Below, piece by piece: positions 1 to 11,571 of a stretch of DNA of 64,000 nucleotides; the first letter of the stretch is position 1; each line of letters begins with the position of its first letter. Under the pieces are notes generated by a model, which did not search any database, was not told where the DNA came from, and worked only from the letters and a program-made list of their open reading frames with translations. The translations under genes were made by a program, and so were the position numbers. Location: the NCBI RefSeq assembly GCF_050948215.1, contig NC_135155.1, positions 10,062,001 through 10,126,000 on the forward strand, in the 5' to 3' direction. The DNA is from Halictus rubicundus. Lineage: Eukaryota; Arthropoda; Insecta; Hymenoptera; Halictidae.

Positions 1-347
1 TGGAATTTTTAATCGCGACTGGTTGCAGCGAGCGTACTGACCTTTGCACAAAATAGAAATTGCCTGCCTCGATCGCGAGAAACGGCGGGCATGTAGGAAT
101 CGCTAACCCTTCTTGCGATCCTCTATTATATTATATAATTGTATTTATACTATATCATTTTTGCGATCCTTTTATTATAATACTTTGCGGTGCAAAGTTA
201 ATTCTTGATATCTTACTTAAATAGTGTTTATCTTTAAATATTTTCACGTCGGCCAATTAGACTGTCGTGAATTACTTTTATACGTGTGGAGAAATGACAT
301 ATTTACGACAGTATTATGTGATTTTTGGTGAAAATGTGGTCATTAAA
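1..347. other. AT-rich unique sequence, no gene seen
   Basis: AT-rich DNA leading up to the first family A element. A short phrase, TTGCGATCCT followed by a T/A-rich run, occurs twice around 113-175. No convincing reading frame, RNA gene or splice signal is visible. Confidence 0.5.
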
Positions 348-523
348 TACAGTGATTTCTCTATATATGTCACCAAGGTCTGGATGATAAACGTCGCGGA
401 ATTACCCCCACTACGAGATACCTCGGACGCCGAGGAGTGTAACCATAACTCGGGTATGTCTCCTGGACGAAACACGACGCTTGCAAGGCCCGCGTTGTTG
501 ACATATATCGGGAATTCGCTGTA
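348..523 (-). mobile_element. Family A MITE, copy 1 (reverse orientation)
   Basis: A 172-bp non-autonomous DNA element flanked by TA at 348-349 and 522-523. On the plus strand it opens with CAGTGATTTCTCTATATATG and closes with ATATATCGGGAATTCGCTG, the two ends of an imperfect terminal inverted repeat of about 24 bp. The interior matches the other family A copies in reverse complement, including the segments around GGTATGTCTCCTGGACGA and CCTCGGACGCCGAGGAGTG. TA duplication plus short inverted repeats is typical of Tc1/mariner-type MITEs; the superfamily assignment is inference. It has no coding capacity. Confidence 0.75.
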
Positions 524-1390
524 ACTGTAAACGGAGAACGCGAATGACCAAAATGTTCAATTTTTACCGTAACACACAAACAAGAGAGTTGAAATTCTTA
601 ACCATTCAATGACGCATACTTTCATCAACCAGTTCATCATAAGTTCAATAGTTGTGTTCGTTTAATGTCACTGTTAAAAATCGGACATCTCATATGCAAC
701 AACCTAATAAACAACTGCACTTAAAACGATGGGTCACCTAAATAACGAATATTTTCAGCTTTCACGAAATCGTTATTTTAACTCGATTTTCCCCAGTTTT
801 GGAGTCTCTCGCACCTTGATGGTTTGACCTCGCATGTTTGAAAATTACTGGAAACTGATGATTGACGGAAAATGCAGCTTATAGAATTCGGAGATTAAAA
901 TGTCAAATGTCCCGCTCGAATTCTGCGCGAGATCTGGCAATTTTCTTTTTATGAAATTTTTGAAAAGCGAACGGAATTGTGGACGTCTATAACGCGGAGA
1001 CCAGTCCATTCTTGGATTCTAGTAATCCCTGCTTTCTACGTTTCCAGCAGCGCATATTCCAAGGAGTATGCCTCATAAATTGACCAAGTGGCTGACACAG
1101 ATTCGAGCGGAGGAATCAGCAGAGTCTCAGCCATTCAATGAGCAGCTTAGAATAGAAATCTTAGCCTCGTGGTCTGTCACCGTTTCGACCGCAAGACGGC
1201 AGTCAGCAAAAATTTAGAGCAAGCATGGAATGTTTCTCTGCGAAATATCACGACGAGTTTGATGTCTTTGGATGACGATTACTTCATACTCGTAGTTCAA
1301 ACATTCATTTTTATTGACACTGTCAATGCGACTGTAACTAAGATCACGGTTCTCGTAGCATATCGAAAAGATTGAGAATAGATGAAAAGA
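524..1390. other. Unique sequence between transposon copies
   Basis: AT-rich DNA with short random open frames only. I see no repeat relationship to other parts of the window and no RNA gene. Confidence 0.4.
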
Positions 1391-1750
1391 TTGGGAATCC
1401 CAAAAATGTACTTCCTTAAAAGAGATGATGAGGTCATTTTAACTAATTTTTTCCTTTGCGAAAATGTTCTACGCGACTTTGTTAAGAAGTTATTAACGAA
1501 AAACACCGACCAATCACAGCACGACTACAGCAGACGACAGGCCCAGCTGAGCGTGGCACTGGCATTGGCTGAGCCGGAATCTGCCCGCTGCAGCCGCGCC
1601 CTGATTGGTCCGCGTTTTTCGTCAACAACTCGGTAACAAAGCCGCGGAGAAGATTTTTGCAAAGGAGAAAAGTTACTTTAAATCACCTAAGGAACCATCC
1701 CTTTCAAGTACAATTACTCAGCCTTCAGTCTCAATTTTGAGACACCCTGT
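1391..1750. mobile_element. Family B foldback MITE, copy 1
   Basis: An approximately 360-bp element, most of which is two long imperfect inverted arms (about 1435-1533 and 1588-1700) around a short centre. The arms share AACTTTTTCC-type sequence, CTTTGCGAAAATGTTCTACG, TTTGTTAA and GACCAATCA in mirrored order. The left end reads CCCAAAAATGTA and the right end GAGACACCCTGT, matching the ends of the second copy at 41.94 kb, which is better preserved. A transcript or single strand across it would fold into a hairpin of about 100 bp. The open frames inside are by-products of the palindrome. Confidence 0.7.
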
Positions 1751-2469
1751 ACATATCGTTTAGAACTAAAAAAGGAGGAAACAAACTTCCAAATGGTTGC
1801 TGCTTCTCGCAATTAATGTAGACAATTTCTATTTTATTAAAAGCAGTTCCGAAGCTGTCGAAGAAATAATTTACGCTATGAAATTCGATTTTAGGTAACG
1901 TTCCCGTGATTGCTGGCAGGATTGCGGGTTCCGGAGGATGTCGGCCATGATTGAAAGACATTGATCAGGCAGTAAACGCGTTTAACGTGAATCCTCGGAC
2001 GACTGTATCGCATCGAGAGAGCGTACATCAAGAGAAAGTGGCATCGTTCGGAATAGGGCGCAACGCGTATCGTAACGTCGACCGATAAATAAAATACTCC
2101 TAACAATTTATCGTCGGGCGTGATGCACGCCGTTTTATCGACGCTCGTGTTCACCGCTGGCTGACGATCCTTCCCGCGCGGTTATAGGCGTTCGCAGGTG
2201 GCAGAAAGTATAATGCTAATAAAAATAATGGCGGACGGTATCGAGGTGAGAGGCCGCGGCAACGGAAATGGATGCTGTTCGTCGACTTGATGCTCCGTGC
2301 GTAAAACGCTGCTCGAATGATACGATAATCTGCTCGGTCAAGACAATTGTACATTTTAGTCAAGACAATGAAACATTTTTCATGCATAGTTTTAGGATAA
2401 GTCGAACCCTATGAAAAAAATAATATTTAAACATAGAAACACGTGGTTATATTAACCCATTTGCATCAA
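1751..2469. other. Unique sequence, no gene seen
   Basis: Moderate-GC DNA with CpG-rich patches near 1980-2150. Frames of up to about 87 codons on the minus strand have no recognisable domain. No repeat or RNA gene identified. Confidence 0.4.
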
Positions 2470-2577
2470 AAAGAAGGATGGAAAATCCACGCCTCTAGCT
2501 GCTCTATTGGCTAAAGCGGTGACACATACTATGCAGCTTGTGACGTCAAAGTGTAAACAAAAGAGGCACGAACAGTA
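2470..2577 (-). mobile_element. Family D MITE, copy 3 (truncated, reverse)
   Basis: About 108 bp matching the reverse complement of the family D element at 35.26 kb. The shared stretch includes CACGCCTCTAGCTGCTCTAT, TTGGCTAAAGCGGT and a GTGACGTCA motif, and it ends with GAACAGTA, a degraded form of the terminal repeat. The other terminus is missing, so this is a truncated or internally deleted relic. It still carries the CCAAT-type (ATTGG) and CRE-type (TGACGTCA) motifs seen in the full-length copies. Confidence 0.65.
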
Positions 2578-5500
2578 CTACTGATATTGACAAATATGCG
2601 CTGATAATGAGCATGGTTAAGAAGAATTTTCGTATGTTCTTCTAAACTCCCATACACTTACAGAAATAATTGCAGAAAAGATCGTATTCACCGAATTTTT
2701 GTGAGACACAAAAGTACATATAATATTTTATATTATTATGGAATGTGTAGATTATTTAATTACGCAAAAGTGTGCATATGAACAGAAATTGATAACATTT
2801 GTATTCTGCTTTTCACCGCAAGAGAGTTTAAATCCACGAAAGAAACTTTTTCCCTATGTTAGCGCCAATAAAATGAATTGCGAAAACAGAAATTTGCATG
2901 AAGACCCACAGTCTATTAGCCGAGTAAACCTCATTTCTAAAAGCGCTGGGAAGTCTTCCATTGTATACAATAGTAATTGCAACTACTAGTAATCAGGATA
3001 TGCGCCCTTTTTGTTTAAATTAACTAATCGTGTTTGAACGGGATCGCGTTATACGGCGATTGCCTGTAATCCCGGTGACTGCATTGAAATGTAATCATTA
3101 ATTAAGTGTGCCAACAGACATGGTAAATCGATAATTTGAATAAAATGTTCCGGACGAACGAATAAAAGCTCGGGAACTAGTATCCTATATCGCGCTCAAT
3201 GAAATTGAAACTCTAATGTAAAACAATACTCTCTTTGAAACGGCGAAATTAATTCTATTACCAATTTCCATTCGTTCATGATCGACAAGGTTTCCTATTC
3301 AGGATAACACGATCGAATTTGCTGTTTCATAGATAAAGATTTTCACGGAAAATTTCGCGTCATTTATTATTCGGTTCGTAGATGCGTTATGTCGGAGCAA
3401 GTGACGCAATACAGATGACGTAGGCGTCATTTTCAAATCGGGGCCGAAGCCTGACTTGCCAGCGCGTCGGCGAAAAATTAAATTAGCATTTCTGTTTGTC
3501 TGCGTTTCGCGAAATCGTTTCGTTCGTTTCGCCGGTAAAAACTCGACGCGTTCCGGCCCGTGAATACGTTAATCACGATCATGCGTAAATCAGATTGATT
3601 CAGAGCTTTTCCCGTGCATTTCACGCGGCGGCGTTCCCCTGACTTCGATAATTACTTGAATCATTTCGAATTCAACGCGTGACGTCGCGTTAATGAGATT
3701 AAACACTTCGAAAACAGTGATATCGAACGGCCGCTCTCTGCGTTTTAAACTCCATTCACCGAAGAAAATTTCATTCGAATAACCGAACGAAATGGAAAAA
3801 ATTGACCGACCCGATTCTAAATAAAAGCTTTCGCCGTCAACCATCCGTGCGAAAAATATTTTATAAACTTCATCGCATTTCTACCTAAAATCGCAGTTCT
3901 TTCTACGCTCGGCCTGATCGCGGCTGCGTTTATTTCGAAACTGTGCCAATTAGCGATCCGTAATTTCTGGAGTGAATAAATCTGGTTTGAAAGTAATGTA
4001 ATTATTCCTATCATATACGGTACAATTCATGAAAAAAAAATCTACTGACACACTCGCTTAAGTTTCCTATTGTCGATTTAGCTTTAAAAATAGTTATAAG
4101 GCACTGACGAATTAGTTTCAGGACCAAGTGGGTTAGATGTTAATAAAAAAATCAATGTGGGAACGTTTCAGTGAGCTTATGTAGACTCGTAAAATTATAC
4201 AGTCTAGTGCTTGCGAGTGATAGCTTCATCGTTCTTGGGAAACAGTTAATGCTATCCTCGTGTGTGTGCAGAAGGGTTAATGTTGTGTTTAAACGTTCCA
4301 TTGTCACGGCAAGCTGAAATTAACCTCGCAATTAGGCGCTTACGATGTTAATTACTTCTTAAAATCTCTTTAATAAATGTCCAAAGTGAAATAGACGCGG
4401 TAATACGTAACAGGTAGTTTCAGAGCTGTCGTAAGTGCTTGCACACCTCCGCAGCCGGAGTAGGTTAACGTGCAAAATTCTATGCGTAATGGGAACTGGG
4501 TGTAAACTAGTTCCTACGGGAAATTGCTACAACAAATAGTTCCGTGTACCCCCGTTGCCAGCGGACACCTTGATGGATTAAGGTCACCCGTATAACGTAT
4601 CGAAAATTTTACTGTGCCAAGGAATTTACGGTCAGAGCATTTCCGGGAAAATTGAACGGGCGCGCTTTAAAAACACGCATTTTAACGAGTTAATCTCACA
4701 TAAAATCATTTAACCCGTGCGCGCCCGTTATTTCGTGACATTCTGTGTACCGTTCTTCGCATTCTGCTCTAAAAAACAAACTAATATTTATTTAATGGTC
4801 CCACGCGTGCTGCACGTCCAGCCCCAATCAAAAGTGACTTTACGCCGACAGGAGACGCGTTATCGAGCTTTTTCGTATTGTGAAATAATTGTAGCTAGCG
4901 CAGGATATTTTCATTTAAAGCGAGCATTCGAGTTCGAACGCGAAAGCAACCGTAACATAATCGAAACCTGGTGGTTTGATATCGTGAAAGATGACAGTTC
5001 ACGTTGAACAATACAATTATTAACAATTATTCTTGATTACCGCTGCTATTGTTCCGTCCTCTTCTCGCTGCACGTTTCTCCGTCTTGTTATTAATATTTC
5101 GTTATTCGAAATCCGATTTTGCAATAGTCCTGTGTGCCGCACCTCCACTTTGCACGTAATAACTTTCTGTTTGTCCTTTCCTCGTGCCGTTGCTCGTATC
5201 CACAAACAATTGAATTTATTTAATGACTTCCTGCAAAAGCTCCCTCATGAGTCCGCGGTCTTTTATGCGGAATTCCCATTTTCATAAATCGCGTAATAAA
5301 GATTGAGATAAGAGGACGATTTGTTTCGTCAACATTCTTCGTAATGCGACTGAAACGCATGAATTAGCACGGATCTTTGATTCAAAGGATTGAAGCCATG
5401 CGCGTATAATGTCAATTTAAACCGTGGCTATTAAACATAACGCTGTTAAAAATAATGCAGTGTAGAAAGCACATAATAATTTATTTATTTGTTTTAAGAG

Positions 5501-5774
5501 AATTGCACACAAATTACAAATGTGACATCATCCGGAAAAACATCAGACCGTTAGCCCGTAAGACCCTAAAAATTGAAAAATAAAAATGTTCTCTCGTAAA
5601 TCATGCGAAATCTGGGGCTCTGAATGGGAACGCTCTCTTAAATAAAATTTCAAAACAAAATCGTATATTCGGTCTGTCTATAGTGCATTTACCTCCTTGA
5701 CCGTTGTGGACCATAGTCGAATCGGGATTCGCGAATCGAACAATAGCGAGCAGAAAGGGCTGGAGCTTCGAAGA
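2578..5774. other. Unique AT-rich intergenic or intronic DNA
   Basis: About 3.2 kb of mostly AT-rich DNA with scattered CpG-rich patches, for example 3390-3600. Open frames reach only about 96 codons (4717-5007, plus) and none resembles a known domain. No inverted or tandem repeat of note was found. Confidence 0.4.
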
Positions 5775-5787
5775 GGGGGGGGGGGGG
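5775..5787 (+). repeat. Poly-G tract (13 G)
   Basis: An uninterrupted run of thirteen G residues followed by alternating CGCACGCG sequence. It creates long spurious proline-rich frames on the opposite strand. Confidence 0.9.
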
Positions 5788-6378
5788 CGCACGCGTGCGG
5801 GTGAAGTCTCGTGAAAAATTGCAACGCGGCAAATCCCGATTTACCGGTGCCATTACTCACGGAATCGACATCAAAGGGAAATCCGCGGTTAGGCGAAAGG
5901 GGTGTCGAGCCAAGATTTCTGCGGATAGCCGCGCGATACGATTATGCAATGCTCGGCCCGCCGGCCCTGCGGATCCATCGACGCATATATCAGCCATTGT
6001 GCATAGCTGCCCTCACCTCAGTTATCTTAATTACATCTGTAATGCGCACCGCAGCGCCGCCGACATGGCAACCTCGCGTGTTCGTGTGCTTATTTACCAA
6101 CACCCGTTCGTTTCAGCTCATTCGGCGAACGATCGCGTTTCTCGCACTTTGAATGTGTCTAAGGCTGCAGTTCCAGCGGATGCATTTCCTCGCGAATACG
6201 TCCGAGCTGCTCGTCTAACGAACGCAACAAGCGATGGTTGCAATGGATACGGGTTACGACGAACGCAACCTAGACATAAAAAGGCTGTGAACGTTTCACG
6301 ATTGGATCGGCCAAGTCTTCTCGCATGTCTTTAGTGTTTACAGGTAAATTCCACTTCGTTACAGTGAAATTAGTGATC
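5788..6378. other. GC-moderate stretch with an unrecognised open frame
   Basis: This stretch holds a plus-strand open frame of 179 codons (5795-6334) overlapped by a 113-codon frame in another phase. The translated product is rich in Arg, Ala and Ser, has no signal peptide, membrane segment or motif I can name, and begins directly after a G tract. I judge it chance openness in CpG-rich DNA rather than a gene. Confidence 0.35.
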
Positions 6379-6967
6379 TCTTTCCCTTACCTTCACCTTC
6401 CACTCCCTTCCCTAGAACCCCTACCCACCCCTTTCCTTACCCTAGGTCTTCACCTTCGATTCCTTTCCCTAGATCATCACCTTCCCTTCCCTAAATATTC
6501 CCTAGATCCCCTCCACCCCGTCCTTTAACCTAAGTCTTCACCTTCTATTCCCTTCCCTAGATCCCTTCCTTCCGTTACCTTACCCTAGGTCCCCACATTC
6601 CCTTTTTTCCCTAGATATCATCTTCCCCCTTCCCTAGATCCCCTCCACTCGGTCCGTTATCTTAGGTCCCCACCTTCCATTCCCTTCTCTAGATCTCCTC
6701 CTTCCCTAGATATCATCTCCTTCCCGTTTCCCTAGATCCCCGCTACCCCTTCCCCCACCCTAGGTCATTACCTTCCACTCCCTTCCCTAGTTCTTCACCT
6801 TTCCTTTCCTTCCCTGGGTCACCTCTTCCGCTTCTCTTACCCTAGATATCCACATTCCCTTTCTTAGATCCCCTCCCCTCCTCTGTACCCCTAGATCCCT
6901 TCCGTCCCTTTCTCTAGATACCCTTCCACCCTCGTCGCCCTCCTCCTTCCCTAGGCAACCTCCTTCG
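6379..6967 (+). repeat. Degenerate pyrimidine-rich minisatellite
   Basis: About 590 bp almost purely C and T on the plus strand, built from diverged repeats of CCCTAGATCCC, CCTTCCCTAG and CCTAGGTC(T/C)(T/C)CACCTTCC units roughly 20-45 bp long. CCTAG recurs more than fifteen times. The unit length is irregular, so this is an old or rapidly slipping array. Strong strand asymmetry of this kind can form triplex or other non-B structures (inference). Confidence 0.75.
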
Positions 6968-8022
6968 AGATCAGGGCTCTAGGGAAGGGATGGTAAGAAA
7001 TAAATGGTAATAAACGAGATAAACAGGATATTTGCAGGTTATTCTAAGATTGCGATGAACTCGCCAAATCCGGGAATCTCACTATTCCTTCATCATCAAA
7101 TTAATTCGAGTCCCACAACCACCACGCACAAATTGCATTCACCAACTGTAATACGCACCATCTATCGATGGAAAAGATCCACTCGCAGCATTCACAGAAC
7201 CAGAGGAAATTCATTGCCAAAAAATCAATTCTCGATTCGCGAACCACGAGCTTCGTTCGCGGCTCCATAACTTCTTGTCCCGCAAGGGCGGTGTCGAAAA
7301 GCAGTAGACAAAAAGCGACGACCGAAACGAGCGGGAACACTTCATCCGGCGGCCGTTCATTTTTCATTTAATAAACCGTATTTATCCCGGAGCTACGTGC
7401 GAACGGGGGGGAGGGGGGGGGAGGAACGGATCAGGACTCGAATAACGAGGCGCGATATTTTGGCCGTGAACGAAACTAGGTTCCACTATCGCGTTCCTAT
7501 TTCACGCGTTCGCGCGTGAAAGGGCGTGGAAGGGCGATGCGCGGGTGGGGTGTGGGGCAAAACCAATTCAACTATGGCATCGACTTGTTTTGGTCATCGA
7601 AATTCCTTTTTTTTTATCTCCCGCCCCTTCCCCACCGACGTGTCGCGGCGACGACCGACAAAAACGAGCAAGTGTAGCGTGTAACGAGCGAGACGCACAC
7701 CAGTGCCGATTTTTTTTTTTATTTTCTATCTCACGTTACACGACGCGCGGGTCGCTATCCGCGGCGTTTTTTCGAACCGGCGGACAAAAAAGAATTCGTA
7801 GGGGAGAAAAAAAAAAACGAGGCAACGATCGACACGCGGCCCACCGTGAAATCGTTCGTTAACTTTCCTTGGTGGCCGTTCGATCGGCGACCGCACCGAA
7901 AACGCGGCAACGTGGCGGGGAACGAGCGCTCTCTGCTCCTGGAGCGCTCCCGGCGGCCCACGGGGCCACTGCTCGCCGGCTGAAACGCCTCGCATGGAAA
8001 GACTATAGTAAGTAGTGCATAG
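6968..8022. other. Mixed stretch with G/A-rich tracts and a GC-rich block
   Basis: It begins with GGGCTCTAGGGAAGGG, an inverted trace of the adjacent minisatellite unit. A G-rich tract lies at 7406-7425, and a GC-rich block with several homopolymer T or A runs spans 7540-7990. Frames of up to 105 codons here depend on the homopolymers. The GC-rich block could be a promoter or first exon, but no start-site or splice evidence is clear. Confidence 0.35.
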
Positions 8023-8180
8023 TTAAATTTACAAAATTTGGAATCTGCAGATGATATGCCTCCGTTATTTCTTTGGGTATATGTTATTAAAAAGAAATGG
8101 TTAAAAATTTGGGAAGCACATTCTTGTTATTTTTATACCGTAAACTAGTCACTTTTAGTGCTCGGCGAACTTAGCGTTAA
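8023..8180 (-). mobile_element. Family F TTAA-flanked (piggyBac-like) MITE, copy 1
   Basis: The block at about 8064-8142 matches 38087-38163 closely: both contain TTATTTCTTTGGGTAT, AAAAATTTGG and AGCACATTCTTGTT. The right end reads ACTTAGCGTTAA, so the element terminates in a TTAA at 8177-8180; a TTAA at 8023-8026 is a plausible left boundary. TTAA target sites are characteristic of piggyBac-type elements. At about 158 bp it is shorter than the 222-bp copy at 38 kb, so the left end has probably been lost. Confidence 0.5.
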
Positions 8181-11100
8181 GAAACCTTTATTAGAATGCA
8201 AAACGATTTTACCAGAAAAATGACACCGGATATTCTCAATTGTGGAGAGATCGATAACAGATGACTTCTTCTTTTTTGTGTGTGTCCTGAGTAGGCGTGG
8301 CTTCGTCGCTCTCAATTTCCATGAAACCAGAGCAGTGCTCCGTGGGGCAATCGGTGCCGTTTTGTTTATGCATCTGGAATCGCGCACGAGACAACTACAA
8401 CCGCGACGCACCGATGCGTTCACGTGTGACTGTGTTCCGTGAGCATCGACGAATGACTATTTTTATCCATCGGGCCATTCGATTTTCAAATGAAATTGGG
8501 GAAATTCAATTGAGGCTGATCCTGCGAAATTATAAATTATATAAATTTTTCAAAGAAAAAATATGGGTCACGCGGATTGTTTAATCGCCGTTCTACTTTT
8601 CCGAACGAGAACTCGAAAATATTGTAGAATTTTTATTTGGCGAAACGTCGCTTCGATTACGAATTATTTTTTTTTTTTTTTTAGAATACCGTCAGAGATA
8701 ATTAACTTGATATTGTTCTTGCGGTTAAAACGGCACACCCGGTATACTCGAGTTTGCGGGTACAGCTGAAGCAGTTCGTGAAGCATTTATTATTCCCGTT
8801 TTGTGACGCGAGGATAACAGAGAGCTCGATTCAACATATGTTATCGATACAATTTCTTGCAATAACAACCGCCGCAATTTGGAGAACAGGGAGTATTGCA
8901 TTCGCCTCCGTAAATGCGCGACATGCACCGTTTAGTAACGAATACCTGGAGGCAGCCTGTTAGTGCGGCGACCATTGTTTCCAAAACACAACAGCGTGGC
9001 ATTATAATCGAGGACCCATGAAACCGTGACACGATACAACACCAAAGACACAGGCTTGTTAAATGCGAGTCGTACGTGGACTCGTTTGTCGACTTACAAC
9101 AACGAACTAAACAAAGACAATGGACCGTGTATCTAGCGAGTTATATGTCGCGCATTTTTCCCTTCAGCCGCGCCTTCTTCGTTAATAAAAGTGCTACAAA
9201 GTGAGAATGAAGCGTTCAGCCATTTATTGTCGCATTTTAAAAGCAACAAAACAGGGTCAACGATACTTGCATATGCCAAACATTATGACATTTTAATTAC
9301 TTGTTAGTTCCACACAATTCTGTTTAAACTTAAATTCTGTTTAATATTTAATACTGTTTCCGTCATTAATATTTCTTCGATATTATGGACAAATATTTCT
9401 CGCGGAAATACGTTATTGTTACTCGACGTTCAAGCTTTGCGAGTTCATGAACGCACCGCGAGGTGAAATTTATTGTTTTCTTTCGTCGGCAATATTTCAC
9501 GACGCAACCCATAAAAACGTAATGAGATTGCACTCGTTGCAGACACTTCGGAGAGAAAAAAATTGATTTCGTAACGTATTGTATTCCAATCGCGCGCGGA
9601 TTCGATGGAAATCGCCCGTTCGTTTTTGGCCGAATAATTCGCCGGCCGATATCGGTTCAATTAACCGAAGGGGTCATTATGGCCGGAAATTAACGATAAA
9701 GAGAAACTGAACTCATTGAGGCAATCAAGTTCAAATTGTAATGTATATGCGCGGCAAGCTGCGCCATTTAGTCGATGAAATTGCACAAAGAAACGTTTGC
9801 CCTCCGTCCCTCTGTTAATTTTTCATCTTTTGTGTTCGATTGGCCGGCTAGATTTGACCAAAAACTCTAATTAGACGATTCGATGGCAAAATTTCGGATT
9901 CGCCCGGTCCCGGCAGCCTTTCAAACACTCAAATCATGCTAATTACGGTGCGCAAATTACACGGCATTTAATTGCTACGCTAATAACAACCATAATCTGT
10001 GACAGTTAAGTCGAACAATAGGGTCAAGGATCGCCGATGGTCCTTTTCCGTTTACAGAATATTATCGATTGTGCAGAAGAAGCTGCATATTTTTTTAAAA
10101 CTTATATCACGTTTGTTTATTTCGTACTCACGTTTAAGGACGAGTAATGACTTCATTCGAGGAAACCTTACCTGTAAAAAGAGAAAAAGTATTTTAGTCT
10201 TTTATAAGATGCACAGATTATTCATGAAAATTTTGTGAATACAATTCTAATGATTCGTTCGAAATACAATTTACCATTCCATAAAAGGATATACGTTGAT
10301 ATTCTTTATTTAATATATTTATAAAATCCTTGTTCGTAAAAATTAGCAAAACTTGTGAATACAATTTTAACGATTCGACAATTTAGATATGATTATCGTA
10401 GACGTTCAAGCAAAACAATTTCGTTTCTGCACTGACAGCTCCAGCAGGTAAGAAAGCGAGAATGTATTATTTAAAGAATTCGCGCGAGCAGAAAATGCAG
10501 AAAAGCGATGAAATAACGAGAAGCGTTTATATTGCGGCAAGTCGGTAATTTCGAGCGTAGGAAACGATTACATCGAATCGATAAGTAATCACAAGCCACG
10601 CACACAATAAAACAGGCTCTCGTCGGTCGGTTCCGTTCGAACGAGACGATAAACGTGAATAATTTCACCGTAAACCATCGACGGCGGTCCCGGCGCGAGG
10701 CGTTTCCTTTTGTCGCACGCAATCTTACATTCCACTTGAAAGCGAAACGTTCTCACGACAAAGCCGACGTTCCCGACGCGGCGCGCGGCGTCGCGAATCG
10801 TTTCCTGGCGACGAAACGAGACGAGGGAACGTTGCCGTTATTGCCACTGTCAGATCGCGCGGCAGAAAAGATCAATGACTCCCGGCAGGATTGTCGAAGG
10901 CATGTGGCAGGATAATTACCGAAAACCAGACATCGTGACGGTGCAGGCGAGCGTCGGTCCCACCCTCTTTCTGCCCTGCGAGGGACAACCTATATTTAAG
11001 GTATGATTAATCATGTAGAGCCGACCGCGCGATCATCGGCTACCTCCTAGCCCCGAATGGTCCCGCCGAGGTATTTAGAACAATCATTCCATTCTCATTG

Positions 11101-11370
11101 GTCGGTTGGATTCGCATGTTCCGCGATGAACGTACAGGGAGTCGCGAAAGTGGCACAGTTAGCATTAGCGTGGTGCTTAAGCTATGAGGTTCAACAATTT
11201 TTTGAGAGATTTTTGTGAAAATAATATAAAATTGTAATAATGCAAAATTTGGAAGCAATCGGACGACGGGAACCCGTGACCAATTTTGCGTAGAACTATA
11301 CAAATTTTTTATTTCATTTAACGAAATGATATTCACAATTCATACATAATTGTATTTGTAAAAGACAATG
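8181..11370. other. Unique intergenic or intronic DNA
   Basis: About 3.2 kb alternating AT-rich and moderately GC-rich sequence. A T-rich run sits near 8667-8682, and a weak duplication of CTTGTGAATACAATTT-type sequence occurs near 10230 and 10355. Minus- and plus-strand frames of 60-90 codons carry no recognisable domain. CpG density rises at 10640-10880. Confidence 0.4.
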
Positions 11371-11571
11371 CCTCAGATCAGGCCTGGGCAACTGAAGGCC
11401 CGCGAGCATTCTCCTGAGACCCCCCACCATGTTAGGAACCTATAGGAGGTTGTCTCCAAGAGCAAGCACGATGGGGTAACATAAAGTGGCCAGTGGTGGG
11501 GGAACCTACACACTGGTAGTGGGGGTCGTGAAGCAACGGCCGGGAAGAAGTTGCCCAGGCCTGCCTCGGAT
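11371..11571. mobile_element. hAT-like MITE with 8-bp target site duplication
   Basis: The element body is 11379-11563 (185 bp). It begins CAGGCCTGGGCAACT and ends with the exact reverse complement, AGTTGCCCAGGCCTG, a 15-bp perfect terminal inverted repeat. Immediately outside lie CCTCAGAT (11371-11378) and CCTCGGAT (11564-11571), an 8-bp duplication with one mismatch. Ends starting CAG with 8-bp duplications are characteristic of hAT-superfamily elements. There is no transposase; the interior is GC-rich and non-coding. Only one copy was found in the window. Confidence 0.8.

Noticed and set aside
7540..7995. GC-rich block as a gene promoter
   Set aside because: Homopolymer runs and CpG content alone do not establish a promoter; no initiator or splice donor pair stood out.
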